From: Nitrospirota bacterium
Lineage (GTDB): Bacteria; Nitrospirota; Nitrospiria; Nitrospirales; Nitrospiraceae
Length of the DNA: 64,000 nt
NCBI GenBank assembly: GCA_040755395.1
Contig: JBFMAX010000001.1
Location: forward strand, 434,001-498,000
Direction: 5' to 3'
Below the pieces are notes generated by a model. That model did no database searches. It was given only the letters and a program-made list of their open reading frames with translations, and was not told the DNA's origin. Each line of letters starts with the position of its first letter. The stretch's first letter is position 1. Positions 17,404-26,490 of the stretch are shown here, in pieces. A program made the translations under genes and the position numbers.

Positions 17404-17809
17404 TTAGAGTGACGACGCCTGTGATGAAGTTGAGCTGCACGGCGGCAGGTCAGCGTGTTCGAGGATCTGCCCTCCGATGACTTGCTCGCCGACCACCAAG
17501 AACTCCACTCTCAGCCGTTTTTCCTGCCCGAAAAATCTCGCCACTGGCGACGGCAATCACCTCCCGTGAACCGTCCGCATGGAGGCGATCGGACTCGATC
17601 GTCACGACGTACGAATCAAACCCGTCGAACGCTTTGTTGAAGGCTTGTGCTCGAAGAATCCGCTCCAACGCTCGATGTGCGTCGGCTGCTGGATCCGCCG
17701 CACCGGAAACCACCGGGATCAGCAAGACGAGGGCGACAAGAGCACTGCTGCATACGATCACAAGACGACGCTGACTCACAACGCGCCGCTTCCGCTGATC
17801 GACCGACAT
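17404..17809 (-). pseudogene. Exported protein of unknown function, frameshifted in a homopolymer
   Basis: The open frame (17450-17809, 119 aa) begins with a signal anchor (LVIVCSSALVALVLLIPVVSG) and continues sensibly to GEIFRAGK. It then turns into an Arg/Ser-rich nonsense tail. Dropping one base from the A5 run (plus-strand T5 at 17518-17522) joins RAGK to RLRVEFLVVGEQVIGGQILE and a stop at 17404. That lies just ahead of the next gene's AGGAGG, which is normal operon spacing. It is therefore a real frameshift or a sequencing error. The family is not recognised. Confidence 0.6.
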
Positions 17810-17903
17810 ACGCTCACCTCCGCTGCCTGATCAGGACTCATCGAGACGTTTCTTCGCGTGACTCCACCCATCGATCTCTGCCTCGCTGGCGTCCTTCGAT
17901 TCG

Positions 17904-17937
17904 AAAAAGGGGGAGCGGTTCGGTGACCGCTCCCCTT
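17904..17937 (-). terminator. Intrinsic terminator downstream of cytochrome P460
   Basis: Read on the minus strand, AAGGGGAGCGGT pairs with ACCGCTCCCCCTT across a short loop and runs into TTTTTC. It lies about 90 nt after the P460 stop. Confidence 0.75.
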
Positions 17938-18024
17938 GTGGAGCCTGTGTCGAGGAGGTAGGTCACAGCACAAGCTCCGCGGAACGGCGCCTCGTGGGCA
18001 AGCGGCGCCGCATGTGACGCGCAT

Positions 18025-18540
18025 TCAATGGACATGCCCCCGCTTCTGAAAATATTCCTCGTACCGGTGAACGAAATCATGTTTGGCCAACGGTGCGTGG
18101 CACGCCCGGCATTTAGTCACGTCTTCCGCCAACGGCTTCCCCTTCGGATCATATGCCGCGAATATCCAGTTCCCGGTTTTCAGATTGTCGGCGACCCCTT
18201 GTCCCCAACCGGGATTCTTACCCATCACGAACACCTTCACAAGTTGGTCTTTTTCCAATTGTCCCTGAGCTCCGTTTTTCGCCGAGTACAGTTCCATCAC
18301 CATGACCGTTCCGTCGGGAAACATCTGCCCCTGTACCGCTTGTGCTCCGGCGGGGTTGACATAAATATCCCGGACTTGCTTGAGGTCCGGTCGTTGGACA
18401 TTGGTGAGAAAAACCGGCCACTGTTTGTAATTGGCCGGCAGGGCCAGTTGCCCATCTTTCAGGACAGACCCGACCTCGGCATAGGCTACACACGCCAGCA
18501 CTCCACCAATCAGCACGGAGAGACCGACCGTTTTGCTCAT
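18025..18540 (-). CDS. Cytochrome P460 family protein
   Basis: This 171-residue exported protein has a signal peptide (to about AYA, residue 21), the P460 core (NYKQWPVFL, RDIYVNPAGAQA, FPDGTVMVMELYSAK, TGNWIFAAYDPKGKPL) and one haem site, CRACH, at C144-H148. P460 enzymes of nitrifiers and methanotrophs oxidise hydroxylamine or bind NO through a haem cross-linked to lysine; the cross-linking lysine cannot be assigned here with certainty. The start at 18540 has GGAGGAGAAGG upstream. A terminator follows at about 17920. The gene fits a nitrifier lifestyle. Confidence 0.88.
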   Translation of the reverse strand: MSKTVGLSVLIGGVLACVAYAEVGSVLKDGQLALPANYKQWPVFLTNVQRPDLKQVRDIYVNPAGAQAVQGQMFPDGTVMVMELYSAKNGAQGQLEKDQLVKVFVMGKNPGWGQGVADNLKTGNWIFAAYDPKGKPLAEDVTKCRACHAPLAKHDFVHRYEEYFQKRGHVH

Positions 18541-18790
18541 AGTCCTTCTCCTCCTTGTTTCCCACATGCCGCTTTCCCCCCTGCACAGGTCACATTTCGC
18601 TTCATCCCGTGCACGCCACCGTGCCGGCTTCTCAGTTCTCATCGCACCCGCGGTCGCACGCCAGCCGTCTTGGACCGGCTTTTGGTGGCAATGGGCCGTC
18701 GTCACAACAGCCCGACCACTGTTCGAACACCCCCTTTGCCTTGCGTCACGCTAGCCCGGCTGATCCACCCTCGGTCTCCTCGTTAAAATG
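18541..18790. other. Intergenic region upstream of P460, no gene seen
   Basis: About 250 nt between the hairpin block and the P460 ribosome-binding site. Frames crossing it have no start signals and no recognisable protein content. No clear -35/-10 pair stands out. It presumably holds the P460 promoter. Confidence 0.4.
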
Positions 18791-18832
18791 GCTCGGAGCA
18801 GGGGAGAAGAGTGTGAAGCCCCTGCTCCGAGC
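18785..18832 (-). terminator. Intrinsic terminator of the TonB receptor gene
   Basis: A perfect 14-bp stem, GCTCGGAGCAGGGG (18791-18804) with CCCCTGCTCCGAGC (18819-18832), surrounds a 14-nt loop. In minus-strand reading it is followed by CATTTTAACG. It lies about 130 nt after the receptor stop. Confidence 0.65.
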
Positions 18833-18888
18833 GGATCCGAGGAAGGAGGCCCCCCGAACCTCGGACCCTTACGCGGGGCATAACCCGC
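18833..18888. other. Two further hairpins next to the terminator
   Basis: TCCGAGG (18836-18842) pairs with CCTCGGA (18859-18865), and GCGGG (18873-18877) pairs with CCCGC (18884-18888). With the terminator they form three consecutive stem-loops in the 3' untranslated region of the receptor mRNA. No known riboswitch consensus was recognised. Confidence 0.4.
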
Positions 18889-18963
18889 AGGAGGACACAA
18901 GTCACGCCCCGTCTCCGACCGTTGCCCGACGGAAAGCCTCGTCGCAGGCCGAACCGCTCCGGT

Positions 18964-21240
18964 TTACATGAAGGCATACCGGAGCGAAAAGCCGCTAAAG
19001 ACATTTCGCCCGATGAACGGCCCGAAAGCCGGTTGGCTGGCCGGGTTGATAGTCGCAAACGCATAGTTCGCATCGAAAATGTTTTCCAAACGTCCGAACA
19101 GTTCGAGCCCCCAGTGCTTGCTGAGCATGGCCTTGTAGCCGCCCTTGAGGGTCGTGACCGTGTAGCCGGGATTTTTCCGATCGTTCTGGGGATTCGTCCC
19201 TGTCGGAGAAACGGAATCCAGATTGGTGTCGCTGACAAAATAGGCCGTTTGATACTGCCATTCGACTCCGGCAAAGGCGCCAGCCAACAGGCCTTCCTGC
19301 TGTTCATAGGTCGCATCGATAATCAATCGGTGCTCGGGAATGCCTGGCAACCTCCGACCGGCTAACTGCACGCCATTGACGACGTAATCCCGGAATCGGT
19401 AGTCGGCATACGTATAGGCGACCTGAATCGTCAGGGCGCGAAGTGGTTTATAGGCGAGCCCCACTTCGAAGCCGTCATGATCGGTTTTTCCGGCATTCCG
19501 AAAACACGGGGCAAAGATGCTGCACGCCCCAGTGAAACCGGTCGAGAACTGAATCAACTCGTCGCTGAAATGTTGCCGGTAGATGGCGAAATCGTAATAC
19601 AGTGTCTCGCCGACCGCGCCTTTGACACCCAGTTCGTAATTTGACGACTTCTGGGGCTGCACGAACGGATTGAGCCCCACGCCCGTCGGAGTCGTGGGAT
19701 TGCGAAACTCCGTGCCTGTCGGTGTCTCAAAAGATTGGCCGAAGTTGAAGTAGAAGTTTGCCCACTTCACCGGGCTGTAGCGAACCCCGGCGAGGCCCGT
19801 CGTCTGGGCAAAATTGCGACGGCTGGAGCCATCGATCCCGCCGGCTTTGAGGCGGTCATCGATTTTGAATCGGACTTGGCTGTACCGGACGCCGCCTACA
19901 AGCTCGACCTGCTCAAGAATGCTCAGCTCGTCCTGCGCATAGAAGCCGTCCTGGCTAATGCGCTCTTGTGTATACACGCGCAGCGCTCCCGGCGAGCCGA
20001 GCACATTGTCGAAATTCTTGTTCACGGAATTCTGATCTTGCCAGTCATAGCCGACAATGAGGCGGTTGGGCAGTCCAAAGAACGGGACGGTGTTGGTGTA
20101 TTTCGCAAACGCCGCGTTCTCGACCCTGGTGAGCGTGATGAAGCTGGCCGGGAAGCAACAAAGCGGATGATGGAGATCCCGCGTCCCGAAAAACCCGGTG
20201 AGGCTGAATTCTTGGTTCTCCGAGAACTGGTTTCGATAGACCACAGCGGGTCGGAACCGTTCATCCTTCCTGGCCGGTTGAAACGCGGCAAACGGCGTAT
20301 TCGCCGGAAATGTCGCAGGCGGAATCGCGTGCAAGGTCTGCTGTTGTTGCCGCGGATTGGTTCGAAACTGGGTCATGGTCAGGTTGCCCGGAATATCCCC
20401 GTCGAGCTGGCCGTAGGTGACCACCAGCGACAGGTCGGAGCGGTCATTGATCGTGTATTTGAACTTTCCCAAAAAGCGCTGGTTTCTGGTTGTGGAATGG
20501 TCGCGGTAGCCGCCGTAATCAAGATAAGAGTAATTGGCCATCCAACCGAACCGATCCGTCGCGCCGGCCGACTTCAGCCGATACTTGTAGAAGTCATAGG
20601 CGCCGAATACGAACCTCGGCTCCGCGTACCGATTGTCTTTTTCCCCTTCCTCCAGCACATAGTTGATGACCCCGGCCGAGGCGTTGCCGTAGAGCGTCGA
20701 GTTGGGACCGCGCAGGACTTCGACTCGCGCAACTGCATCCAAGTCGATCGGCTCCAGCCGGGTTTGACCGTCGACCTCAGTCAGCGGAATGCCGTCGATC
20801 AAGACGCGGATACTCCGCACACCGAATGTCGAACGAACGCCGCTGCCTCGGATCGAGATACGAACATCGTCCGGTCCGAACCGTCGCTCCGCCTGCACGC
20901 CGGGCGCGTAGCGCAACGTCTCGTCGACGCCTGTCGCGGGCCTGCCTTGCAGAATCTGCTTCTGCTCGACGACGCTGACGGCACCCGGCACCAGCGTCAG
21001 CGGCTTCGGCGCCCTCGTCGCCGTCACGACGACGGGGGCCATCTGCACCAGCGGCGCTTCCGTTCGTACGGCGTCGCCGCCTTCTGCTCCGCCACGTTGT
21101 TCCGTCGATCCGCCGGCCACCGGCCCCGATTCTTCCGCCGCCGCCATATCCATACAGACTCCGACAGCAAAACAGACTGACACACCGATCACGGCCTGTA
21201 ATGTGAAGACATGGCGCCGCATCATCGACGTTTTCCCCAT
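18964..21240 (-). CDS. TonB-dependent receptor (FecA/siderophore-type)
   Basis: This 758-residue receptor has a signal peptide (to about AAA, residue 37) and a TonB-box-like PVVVTAT. Its plug includes VEVLRGPNSTLYGNASAGVINYV. A 22-strand-type barrel follows, with SFETPTGTEFRNP and SSNYELGVKG as in siderophore receptors. The chain ends FSLRYAFM, with the usual final aromatic one residue from the end. The start at 21240 is set by GGAGGGAGAGG and the following signal peptide. The CAWxC gene at 21354 is just upstream on the same strand. The substrate is unknown. Confidence 0.85.
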   Translation of the reverse strand: MGKTSMMRRHVFTLQAVIGVSVCFAVGVCMDMAAAEESGPVAGGSTEQRGGAEGGDAVRTEAPLVQMAPVVVTATRAPKPLTLVPGAVSVVEQKQILQGRPATGVDETLRYAPGVQAERRFGPDDVRISIRGSGVRSTFGVRSIRVLIDGIPLTEVDGQTRLEPIDLDAVARVEVLRGPNSTLYGNASAGVINYVLEEGEKDNRYAEPRFVFGAYDFYKYRLKSAGATDRFGWMANYSYLDYGGYRDHSTTRNQRFLGKFKYTINDRSDLSLVVTYGQLDGDIPGNLTMTQFRTNPRQQQQTLHAIPPATFPANTPFAAFQPARKDERFRPAVVYRNQFSENQEFSLTGFFGTRDLHHPLCCFPASFITLTRVENAAFAKYTNTVPFFGLPNRLIVGYDWQDQNSVNKNFDNVLGSPGALRVYTQERISQDGFYAQDELSILEQVELVGGVRYSQVRFKIDDRLKAGGIDGSSRRNFAQTTGLAGVRYSPVKWANFYFNFGQSFETPTGTEFRNPTTPTGVGLNPFVQPQKSSNYELGVKGAVGETLYYDFAIYRQHFSDELIQFSTGFTGACSIFAPCFRNAGKTDHDGFEVGLAYKPLRALTIQVAYTYADYRFRDYVVNGVQLAGRRLPGIPEHRLIIDATYEQQEGLLAGAFAGVEWQYQTAYFVSDTNLDSVSPTGTNPQNDRKNPGYTVTTLKGGYKAMLSKHWGLELFGRLENIFDANYAFATINPASQPAFGPFIGRNVFSGFSLRYAFM

Positions 21241-21353
21241 CGGCCTCTCCCTCCAATTCTGCATCGCAAAGCGCGCGAACCCGCGCCGTCCTGTGCGTGC
21301 GCGCAACAGAGTAGGTTCACGGACGAAGCGGTGATAAATGACGAGAAGACTGC

Positions 21354-21686
21354 TTACCGGGGAGGGCCGCGGGCAAACAACAGCGCAAGGGAAACCGTTG
21401 GATTCGATCCCGGAGATGAATGGACGACCGTGCCGATGAGCCTTAGGGTCCAATTTTCAACCGGAAGCGACGGGAGCGCCGCGCCTCCGTGTGTCTGGCA
21501 TGCCCAAGCGCAGAAGGGAGTCTTGGCCGGCGAGTCATGGTGGTGAGTCGCATGATCTGAAACGGATCCAACATGCAGCAGGCCGCAGGCCGACATCAGC
21601 ATCGCTGCAAGGACATAGGCAACGACGACCCCGACCGCCAAGGGCCCAAGGTATGGACTCCTCATCATCGGATCACGTCCGCGCAT
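21354..21686 (-). CDS. CAWxC family small membrane/exported protein (copy 1)
   Basis: This protein of about 110 residues has a hydrophobic segment (about 12-38, ending LMSACGLLH, a possible lipobox). The sequence HATHHHDSPAKTPFCAWACQ follows, with C59 and C63, then a variable part ending RGPPR. The His-rich stretch plus C-A-W-x-C recurs in two other genes of this window (24418 and 29737). It stands upstream of a TonB receptor. The pattern recalls DUF2946 proteins linked to copper receptors, but I cannot assign that family. The alternative start at 21668 is equally possible because no clear Shine-Dalgarno is present. Confidence 0.6.
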   Translation of the reverse strand: MRGRDPMMRSPYLGPLAVGVVVAYVLAAMLMSACGLLHVGSVSDHATHHHDSPAKTPFCAWACQTHGGAALPSLPVENWTLRLIGTVVHSSPGSNPTVSLALLFARGPPR

Positions 21687-21758
21687 CGACTTGGCTTCAC
21701 CGCCGTACGGCGCCTATTCACGAATGGACGCGTGTATACTCCCGAATCTGTTCTGTGT

Positions 21759-22055
21759 CTACTGACGAGTGCTACTCTCTGCAACATTCACGAACTCTGG
21801 ATCGCGTGAATCCTTGCGTATCCGCCCAATTCCCCTGCGACTGCGCGTAAATTGAAGCGGTGCAGGCATCGCCTCGCCACCGGCCGTCCGGTGTTGTTCT
21901 ACCAGCGCCATGACGGACTCGCCAAAGATGCGGAGGCTCCCGCGCCCGAGCTTCGTGCCCCCAAGCCGCCCTTCCTCCAGCCACCGGTAAATCGTCCACC
22001 GGCTGACACGCAGGAACTCGGCGGCTTCCTTGACGCGCAGTAACGGCTTATCCAT
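21759..22055 (-). CDS. Excisionase-type helix-turn-helix DNA-binding protein
   Basis: This 98-residue protein begins LLRVKEAAEFLRVSRWTIYR then WLEEGRLGGTKLGRGSLRIF, the winged HTH_17/MerR-like pattern of excisionase family proteins. The C-terminal half is basic and unassigned. GGAGGT precedes the ATG at 22055. It lies between the two TonB receptor genes, 28 nt after the first, so it could regulate the cluster. No integrase is near, so the phage or plasmid excisionase meaning does not apply. Confidence 0.75.
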   Translation of the reverse strand: MDKPLLRVKEAAEFLRVSRWTIYRWLEEGRLGGTKLGRGSLRIFGESVMALVEQHRTAGGEAMPAPLQFTRSRRGIGRIRKDSRDPEFVNVAESSTRQ

Positions 22056-22083
22056 GGCTGCACCTCCGTAGTGAAAGAATCGT

Positions 22084-24369
22084 TCAGAACCGGTACTCGA
22101 CACCCGCGTAGCCGCTCACGCCCTGAGCCGGATTCGCGAAGCGGGTGAATTGATCGTTGACGATGACCGCTCCCGCATAGGTCTTGTCGGTCAGGTTGCG
22201 GCCCTCGGCAAAGAACGTGAGGTTCTCATTCACGTTCCAGCCGGACCGCAGGTGCAGGACGAAATAAGACGGGTTCTTCACCGTGTTCAAATTGTCCACA
22301 TAAAAGCCGGAAAGCGACCACTCGAAGTTCGGGGCGATCCACCAGCCGTTCGGGTGGTCATAGCGGACTTCGACGTTCAGATTGTGCTCCGGCGCGCCGG
22401 GCACCGTGTTGCCGTCTTTGGCGATCAGCACGTTGGGCCCGCCGACGCCTCCGCCGCGCACGTCGTCCGTAAACTTGAAGCGGGACCAGGTGTAGGCGAC
22501 GCGCGTCTGCAGGCTGTCATCATTCGCGCCGCCCCCCTTCGCGAGGAGCCCTTTGGTCACCACCATCGCGCCCCCGACTTCCACACCCGTGTGACGCGTC
22601 CCGTTGGCATTTTGGAAGGTGCTCTGGTTGTTGATGTTCGACGCCAGGATCTCCTTCTGCATTTCCAGGTCGTACACGGTCACATCCCACAGATACCGTT
22701 TGTCGGCTGACGCCCCTCGGTGCCCCAGTTCGAACTGCCACGCCCGTTGTGCGTCGAGATTCAAAAAGCCGGTGTTGGGCGAGCCGGTCGCATTGACCGA
22801 GGAGAGCAATTCGAGGTTCAGCGGCGCCTCGTAAGCCCGGCTGGCGTTGAAATAGAGTTGCGACGTCGCCGTGGTGCGGTACACGAAGCCGACTTTGGGA
22901 TTCAGGGCGTCGAACTGCGCAAGCGGCTGGCGGGTGTTCTGCAGGACGGATGGGGTCGTCTGAGTCGCCGGGAAGCTGGCCGGTCCAAAGTTTTGCACAT
23001 TCCCCTGCCGGCTCGAGTAGTCCCACCGGCCTCCGACGACCAGCGTGAAATTGTCCATCGCGTCGAATTGGTCCTCGGCATAGGCGCCGACATACAGCGT
23101 CCGGAGAAACGCGTTCTGGGTCATCGCGCCGATGCTGCCGTTGATGTTCACGAAGCGGGTCTGGTGCTGGTCGCCGTAGCGCGGCTGGACGCCGACGACG
23201 AAGACGTTCTCGCGCCCGAACAACCGGTTGGTGTTGCGATACCGGATCTCGCCACCCACGTTGTTGTTGTCCTGCCGGATGGTCTGGAAAATGGGGTGGT
23301 CGAGATACTGGTATGAATAGTACGGAATCACTTCCACAAACTGGTCCGGTGCGAATTCGTTGCGGTAGGCCACGCCGATCCGCTGCAGGTTGTAATAGCG
23401 GCCGTAGTTGCAGGTTTGATTGTCCAGGTTGCAGGCGAAGAAATTGCCGCCGGTCGGGTTCGCGCCCGGTGTCCGCCCGCCCGCCTGCTGAGGATTCGCG
23501 AACAGTTGCGCGTTGGTCAACGACCCCGGGATGCGTTCCGACACGTTGGCTTGAAGGAAATACGCGCGGATTTCCTGGTGCAATCCCAGCTGCAGGCCGA
23601 GATTCGCGTTGATGCGCTGTCGGCCCTGCTGACTGTTGTCCTGAAACCCGTCCTGGCGATTGCCGGAGACGCTGATGTAGTAATCGGCGGTCGCGTTCAG
23701 GTTGCCGACCTTGAACGGCAGGACCTTGCCGCTCGAGACCTGTCCCATGTACAGGCCGAAGCTCCCCCCCATGCCCCGCATTTGCAGGATCGACGCGCTG
23801 TAGCCGGTCCTCGGCACGAAATTGATCGCGCCGCCGATCGTGTTGGCGCCATATCGCAAGGCATTCGCCCCCTTATAGACTTCGATCCGCTCGTAGGCCA
23901 TGAGGTCGATGGACTCGAAGTCCGAAAATCCGTCCGCATCGCCGAAGAAAATGCCGTTGATGAGGATGTTGATGCCGCGGTGGTGGAAATTGTTCCGGAG
24001 CGACGTGCCGCGGATCTGGAACTGCCCTTCGTCCGCGCCGAAGCGGGACTGAAAGCGCACCCCCGGCGCGAATTGCAACACATCCTGAAGATTCAACTGG
24101 CGCGACTCGACGATCTGTTTCTCTTCGATCAGAATGTTGCTGCCCGGTCGCCGGGCGAATTCTTTTCTGACATCCTCGATGTTCTCGATCTTCTGCCCTT
24201 CGATGCGAACGTCTTCCAGGACGACATCGGGTGGGCTCGATTCCTGTTCTTGCGCCCCAACGGCCGGAACCTCCGCCGCAACCATACTCACGATTCCCGC
24301 ACTCCATGCCCCGATAATAATAATGAGATACGCCCGGCAGACATCCCGCCGGAGACTCGGCAGACGCAT
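22084..24369 (-). CDS. TonB-dependent receptor (FecA-like)
   Basis: This 761-residue receptor has a signal peptide (about 12-40), a plug with FQIRGTSLRNNFHHRGINIL and YERIEVYKGANALRYGANTI, and a barrel ending GYAGVEYRF with the terminal Phe. A cysteine-bearing extracellular loop (FFACNLDNQTCNYGRYY) is present. It is preceded by GAGGAGGAGG. Upstream on the same strand are CAWxC copy 2, TonB and a ResA-like protein, so receptor and energiser are genetically linked. The substrate is unknown; a metal or metallophore is inferred. Confidence 0.86.
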   Translation of the reverse strand: MRLPSLRRDVCRAYLIIIIGAWSAGIVSMVAAEVPAVGAQEQESSPPDVVLEDVRIEGQKIENIEDVRKEFARRPGSNILIEEKQIVESRQLNLQDVLQFAPGVRFQSRFGADEGQFQIRGTSLRNNFHHRGINILINGIFFGDADGFSDFESIDLMAYERIEVYKGANALRYGANTIGGAINFVPRTGYSASILQMRGMGGSFGLYMGQVSSGKVLPFKVGNLNATADYYISVSGNRQDGFQDNSQQGRQRINANLGLQLGLHQEIRAYFLQANVSERIPGSLTNAQLFANPQQAGGRTPGANPTGGNFFACNLDNQTCNYGRYYNLQRIGVAYRNEFAPDQFVEVIPYYSYQYLDHPIFQTIRQDNNNVGGEIRYRNTNRLFGRENVFVVGVQPRYGDQHQTRFVNINGSIGAMTQNAFLRTLYVGAYAEDQFDAMDNFTLVVGGRWDYSSRQGNVQNFGPASFPATQTTPSVLQNTRQPLAQFDALNPKVGFVYRTTATSQLYFNASRAYEAPLNLELLSSVNATGSPNTGFLNLDAQRAWQFELGHRGASADKRYLWDVTVYDLEMQKEILASNINNQSTFQNANGTRHTGVEVGGAMVVTKGLLAKGGGANDDSLQTRVAYTWSRFKFTDDVRGGGVGGPNVLIAKDGNTVPGAPEHNLNVEVRYDHPNGWWIAPNFEWSLSGFYVDNLNTVKNPSYFVLHLRSGWNVNENLTFFAEGRNLTDKTYAGAVIVNDQFTRFANPAQGVSGYAGVEYRF

Positions 24370-24417
24370 GGCCTCCTCCTCCTCGAATCCGCTTTGGTGA
24401 AGTGATGGGCAGATGAG

Positions 24418-24801
24418 CTAGCAGCTGAGTCGAGGCAGGGGCGGGGAACGGGATCGGCCGGCACGTAGATCGGCGGCCGGCGGCAACCAAGAGGTCAGCG
24501 AGAGAAACCCGACGAGCAGCAGGAAAATCGGGCCGCCGACGCCCGACGGTGCGAGAGACACCGACGGGTTGGCCTGACAGGCCCAGGCGCAGAGCGGAGA
24601 GTGTGCAAGGCCGTTCTGGTTGTGGTGGCTGTGCTGATGATGGTGCGCCTGTCCGATCGGCGGACCGGCATCGGGCAGGCAAGCGACCGCCGCAACGCTC
24701 AGAACGGCGTAGAGCATGATCAGCGCGGGAGCGAGAACGACGTCGACGCCGGGTGTCGGCGCAGGACGGCGAGCGCTCTTCGCAGGCACGTTGCCACCCA
24801 T
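24418..24801 (-). CDS. CAWxC family small membrane protein (copy 2)
   Basis: This 127-residue protein has an N-terminal hydrophobic segment (about 20-41), then HHHQHSHHNQNGLAHSPLCA with C71, W73 and C75. A second hydrophobic segment (GPIFLLLVGFLSLTSWL) and an Arg/Ser/Pro-rich tail (RSRSPPLPRLSC) follow. It is the most His-rich of the three copies. It lies 13 nt after tonB and 48 nt before the receptor gene, so it is embedded in the uptake operon. The His and Cys content suggests transition-metal binding. Confidence 0.65.
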   Translation of the reverse strand: MGGNVPAKSARRPAPTPGVDVVLAPALIMLYAVLSVAAVACLPDAGPPIGQAHHHQHSHHNQNGLAHSPLCAWACQANPSVSLAPSGVGGPIFLLLVGFLSLTSWLPPAADLRAGRSRSPPLPRLSC

Positions 24802-24814
24802 GTACGCGCTGACC

Positions 24815-25939
24815 CTACCTCAAGGCATAGTTGATCGGAATCTGCAGCACGACTTCCGGGCGTCCGAGCGGATGCTTCAGGTGAAGGGGACAGGCCTTGC
24901 GCACTAATTCCATTGCATCCTGGTCCAAGATGTCGTAGCCGGAGCTTTTTTGGATTTGCAGGTCACCCAGGTGACCGTCTTCACGGATCACCGCTTTCAG
25001 GACCACTTTCCCTTCCCATCGGTTCAGCCTGGCCTCGTGAGGATACCGTTTGAGCTCCACGACGCGGCGCCACAGCGATTCCGCCAGCCAACTGTAATCC
25101 GCTTTCGTCGCGGGAGCGGAGCGAGGAACTGCGGCGATCTGCGAAGCGGTCTCCTGCGCCGTCGGAGCGGGGGCCTCGGGCTCGCCGTGGTCGGCCACCG
25201 CGGACCGGGCCGGCGGTTCAATATTCGCTTGTACGGGCGCTGCATCCGGAATCGGCGCGGGGTTGCGGGTGATAGGCGTCACGGCCGGCTGCTCCACAAT
25301 CGGCTGCCGCTCGACCACCACCGCCGATTGCGTCGGCACTGCCGCGAGAGACGTTGGCTCCGGCTGTTGAACGACGGACGGCGCTTTTGCTACAAGAGCC
25401 AGTTCCGCCGCGACAGGTTTTGTCTCGGTCATCACCGGGGCCGGCTCGCCGACCGGTTCGGTGCCCGCAACTCGTTGAAGAGGAGCACGCTCTCTCGGCA
25501 CCGTCTCCGGCTGTTGGATCGGCTGGGGCAGAACCGCCCGGGTTTGGACCTCCATGACCGGCTTGACCGGTTGAACGGCCGTGACCACCTGGCGGATTTC
25601 CCGCTCGACCGTCTCTTCGATCGGTCTGGTCTCAACCCGGCGCACGACCGGTTGTTGGGTCGGCCGGACCGGCTCGCGTGACGCCGGCTGCACGCGAGGC
25701 TGTGACGGCGTGGGCACATCCGCGGCTGGCGCCGATTCGGCGGCGACATCGTGCCGGGGCGCCTCGACCAGCGATACCTCCCATCGAAAGGGTTCTTGTT
25801 CCGGCGCCGGGTGCAGGTTCGCCATCACGCCGAGTGACGCCGCGACGACGAGAGCATGGAGCAGCACGGACCATGTCCACCCGGCGGCCCATCGCCGCCG
25901 CTCGAATGAAGTGAACGCCACACGTTCCGGTCCGTTCAT
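24815..25939 (-). CDS. tonB: TonB family energy transducer
   Basis: This 374-residue protein has an N-terminal membrane anchor (WSVLLHALVVAASLGVMA, about 23-40), a very long Pro/Val/Gln/Glu-rich periplasmic linker (about 50-285) and a TonB C-terminal domain (YPHEARLNRWEGKVVLKAVI, GHLGDLQIQKSSGYDILDQD, VLQIPINYAL). It couples the proton motive force to outer-membrane receptors. The linker is longer than that of E. coli TonB. The start overlaps the ResA-like gene as ATGA. ExbB and ExbD are not in this window. Confidence 0.92.
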   Translation of the reverse strand: MNGPERVAFTSFERRRWAAGWTWSVLLHALVVAASLGVMANLHPAPEQEPFRWEVSLVEAPRHDVAAESAPAADVPTPSQPRVQPASREPVRPTQQPVVRRVETRPIEETVEREIRQVVTAVQPVKPVMEVQTRAVLPQPIQQPETVPRERAPLQRVAGTEPVGEPAPVMTETKPVAAELALVAKAPSVVQQPEPTSLAAVPTQSAVVVERQPIVEQPAVTPITRNPAPIPDAAPVQANIEPPARSAVADHGEPEAPAPTAQETASQIAAVPRSAPATKADYSWLAESLWRRVVELKRYPHEARLNRWEGKVVLKAVIREDGHLGDLQIQKSSGYDILDQDAMELVRKACPLHLKHPLGRPEVVLQIPINYALR

Positions 25940-26490
25940 CGCGGAGACTCGGTCAAGTTTTCAAACAGGGCCACCATGGCCGGACTGTCCCATTCCCGAG
26001 GACCGACCGCGCGGCCCACCCAGCGGCCGGTCCGATCAATCACGACCGTCGTCGGCAACCCCCGCACGCCGAAGGCCGCGCTCACCTCTTTGGTCTCATC
26101 CACCAGAATGGGGAACTCCAGGTTGAAGGTCTTGGCGAAATTCCGAATGGCCTCCGGCTGCTGGTCGGCCGTCACAGCCAGCACTTCGAACTGCCGATCG
26201 CTCAAACTGCGCCGGAGCCGCTGCAGGGCCGGCATCTCATCTTTACAGGGACCGCACCACGTCGCCCAGAAATTGACGAGCACGACTTTGCCGCGCAGGC
26301 TCCCGGAATCGACTGCATGCCCATCGATGGTGTGCATGGAAAAGTGCGGCGCCTCCGGGACTCCGCTGATCCGTTGCACCCCCGCAGCCCGATAGGGATC
26401 GACGCCGCCCGCCGCATCTGCCGAGGCCGCACCCAGCGAGCCGAGCGCCGCGATCATGACCGCGGCGCCGATTGCCGATGAGGTTTTCAT
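25936..26490 (-). CDS. ResA/TlpA-type periplasmic thioredoxin
   Basis: This 184-residue protein has a signal peptide (to about ADA, residue 26) and a thioredoxin fold with WCGPC (C79, C82), the central insert typical of TlpA/ResA, and the cis-proline loop VRGLPTTVVIDRTG. It probably reduces disulfides of apo-cytochromes or metal-binding Cys pairs. Both ends overlap neighbours by ATGA (BNR gene upstream, tonB downstream), so it belongs to a tightly coupled operon. Its targets could be the CAWxC or CPCC proteins beside it; this is inference. Confidence 0.9.
   Translation of the reverse strand: MKTSSAIGAAVMIAALGSLGAASADAAGGVDPYRAAGVQRISGVPEAPHFSMHTIDGHAVDSGSLRGKVVLVNFWATWCGPCKDEMPALQRLRRSLSDRQFEVLAVTADQQPEAIRNFAKTFNLEFPILVDETKEVSAAFGVRGLPTTVVIDRTGRWVGRAVGPREWDSPAMVALFENLTESPR

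Noticed and set aside
18833-18888. Known riboswitch (for example cobalamin) beside the TonB receptor
   Set aside because: The hairpins lie after the receptor gene, not before it, and no conserved riboswitch box was recognised.
21759-22055. Phage or integrative-element excisionase
   Set aside because: It is only the fold that matches; there is no integrase, attachment site or other mobile gene around it.
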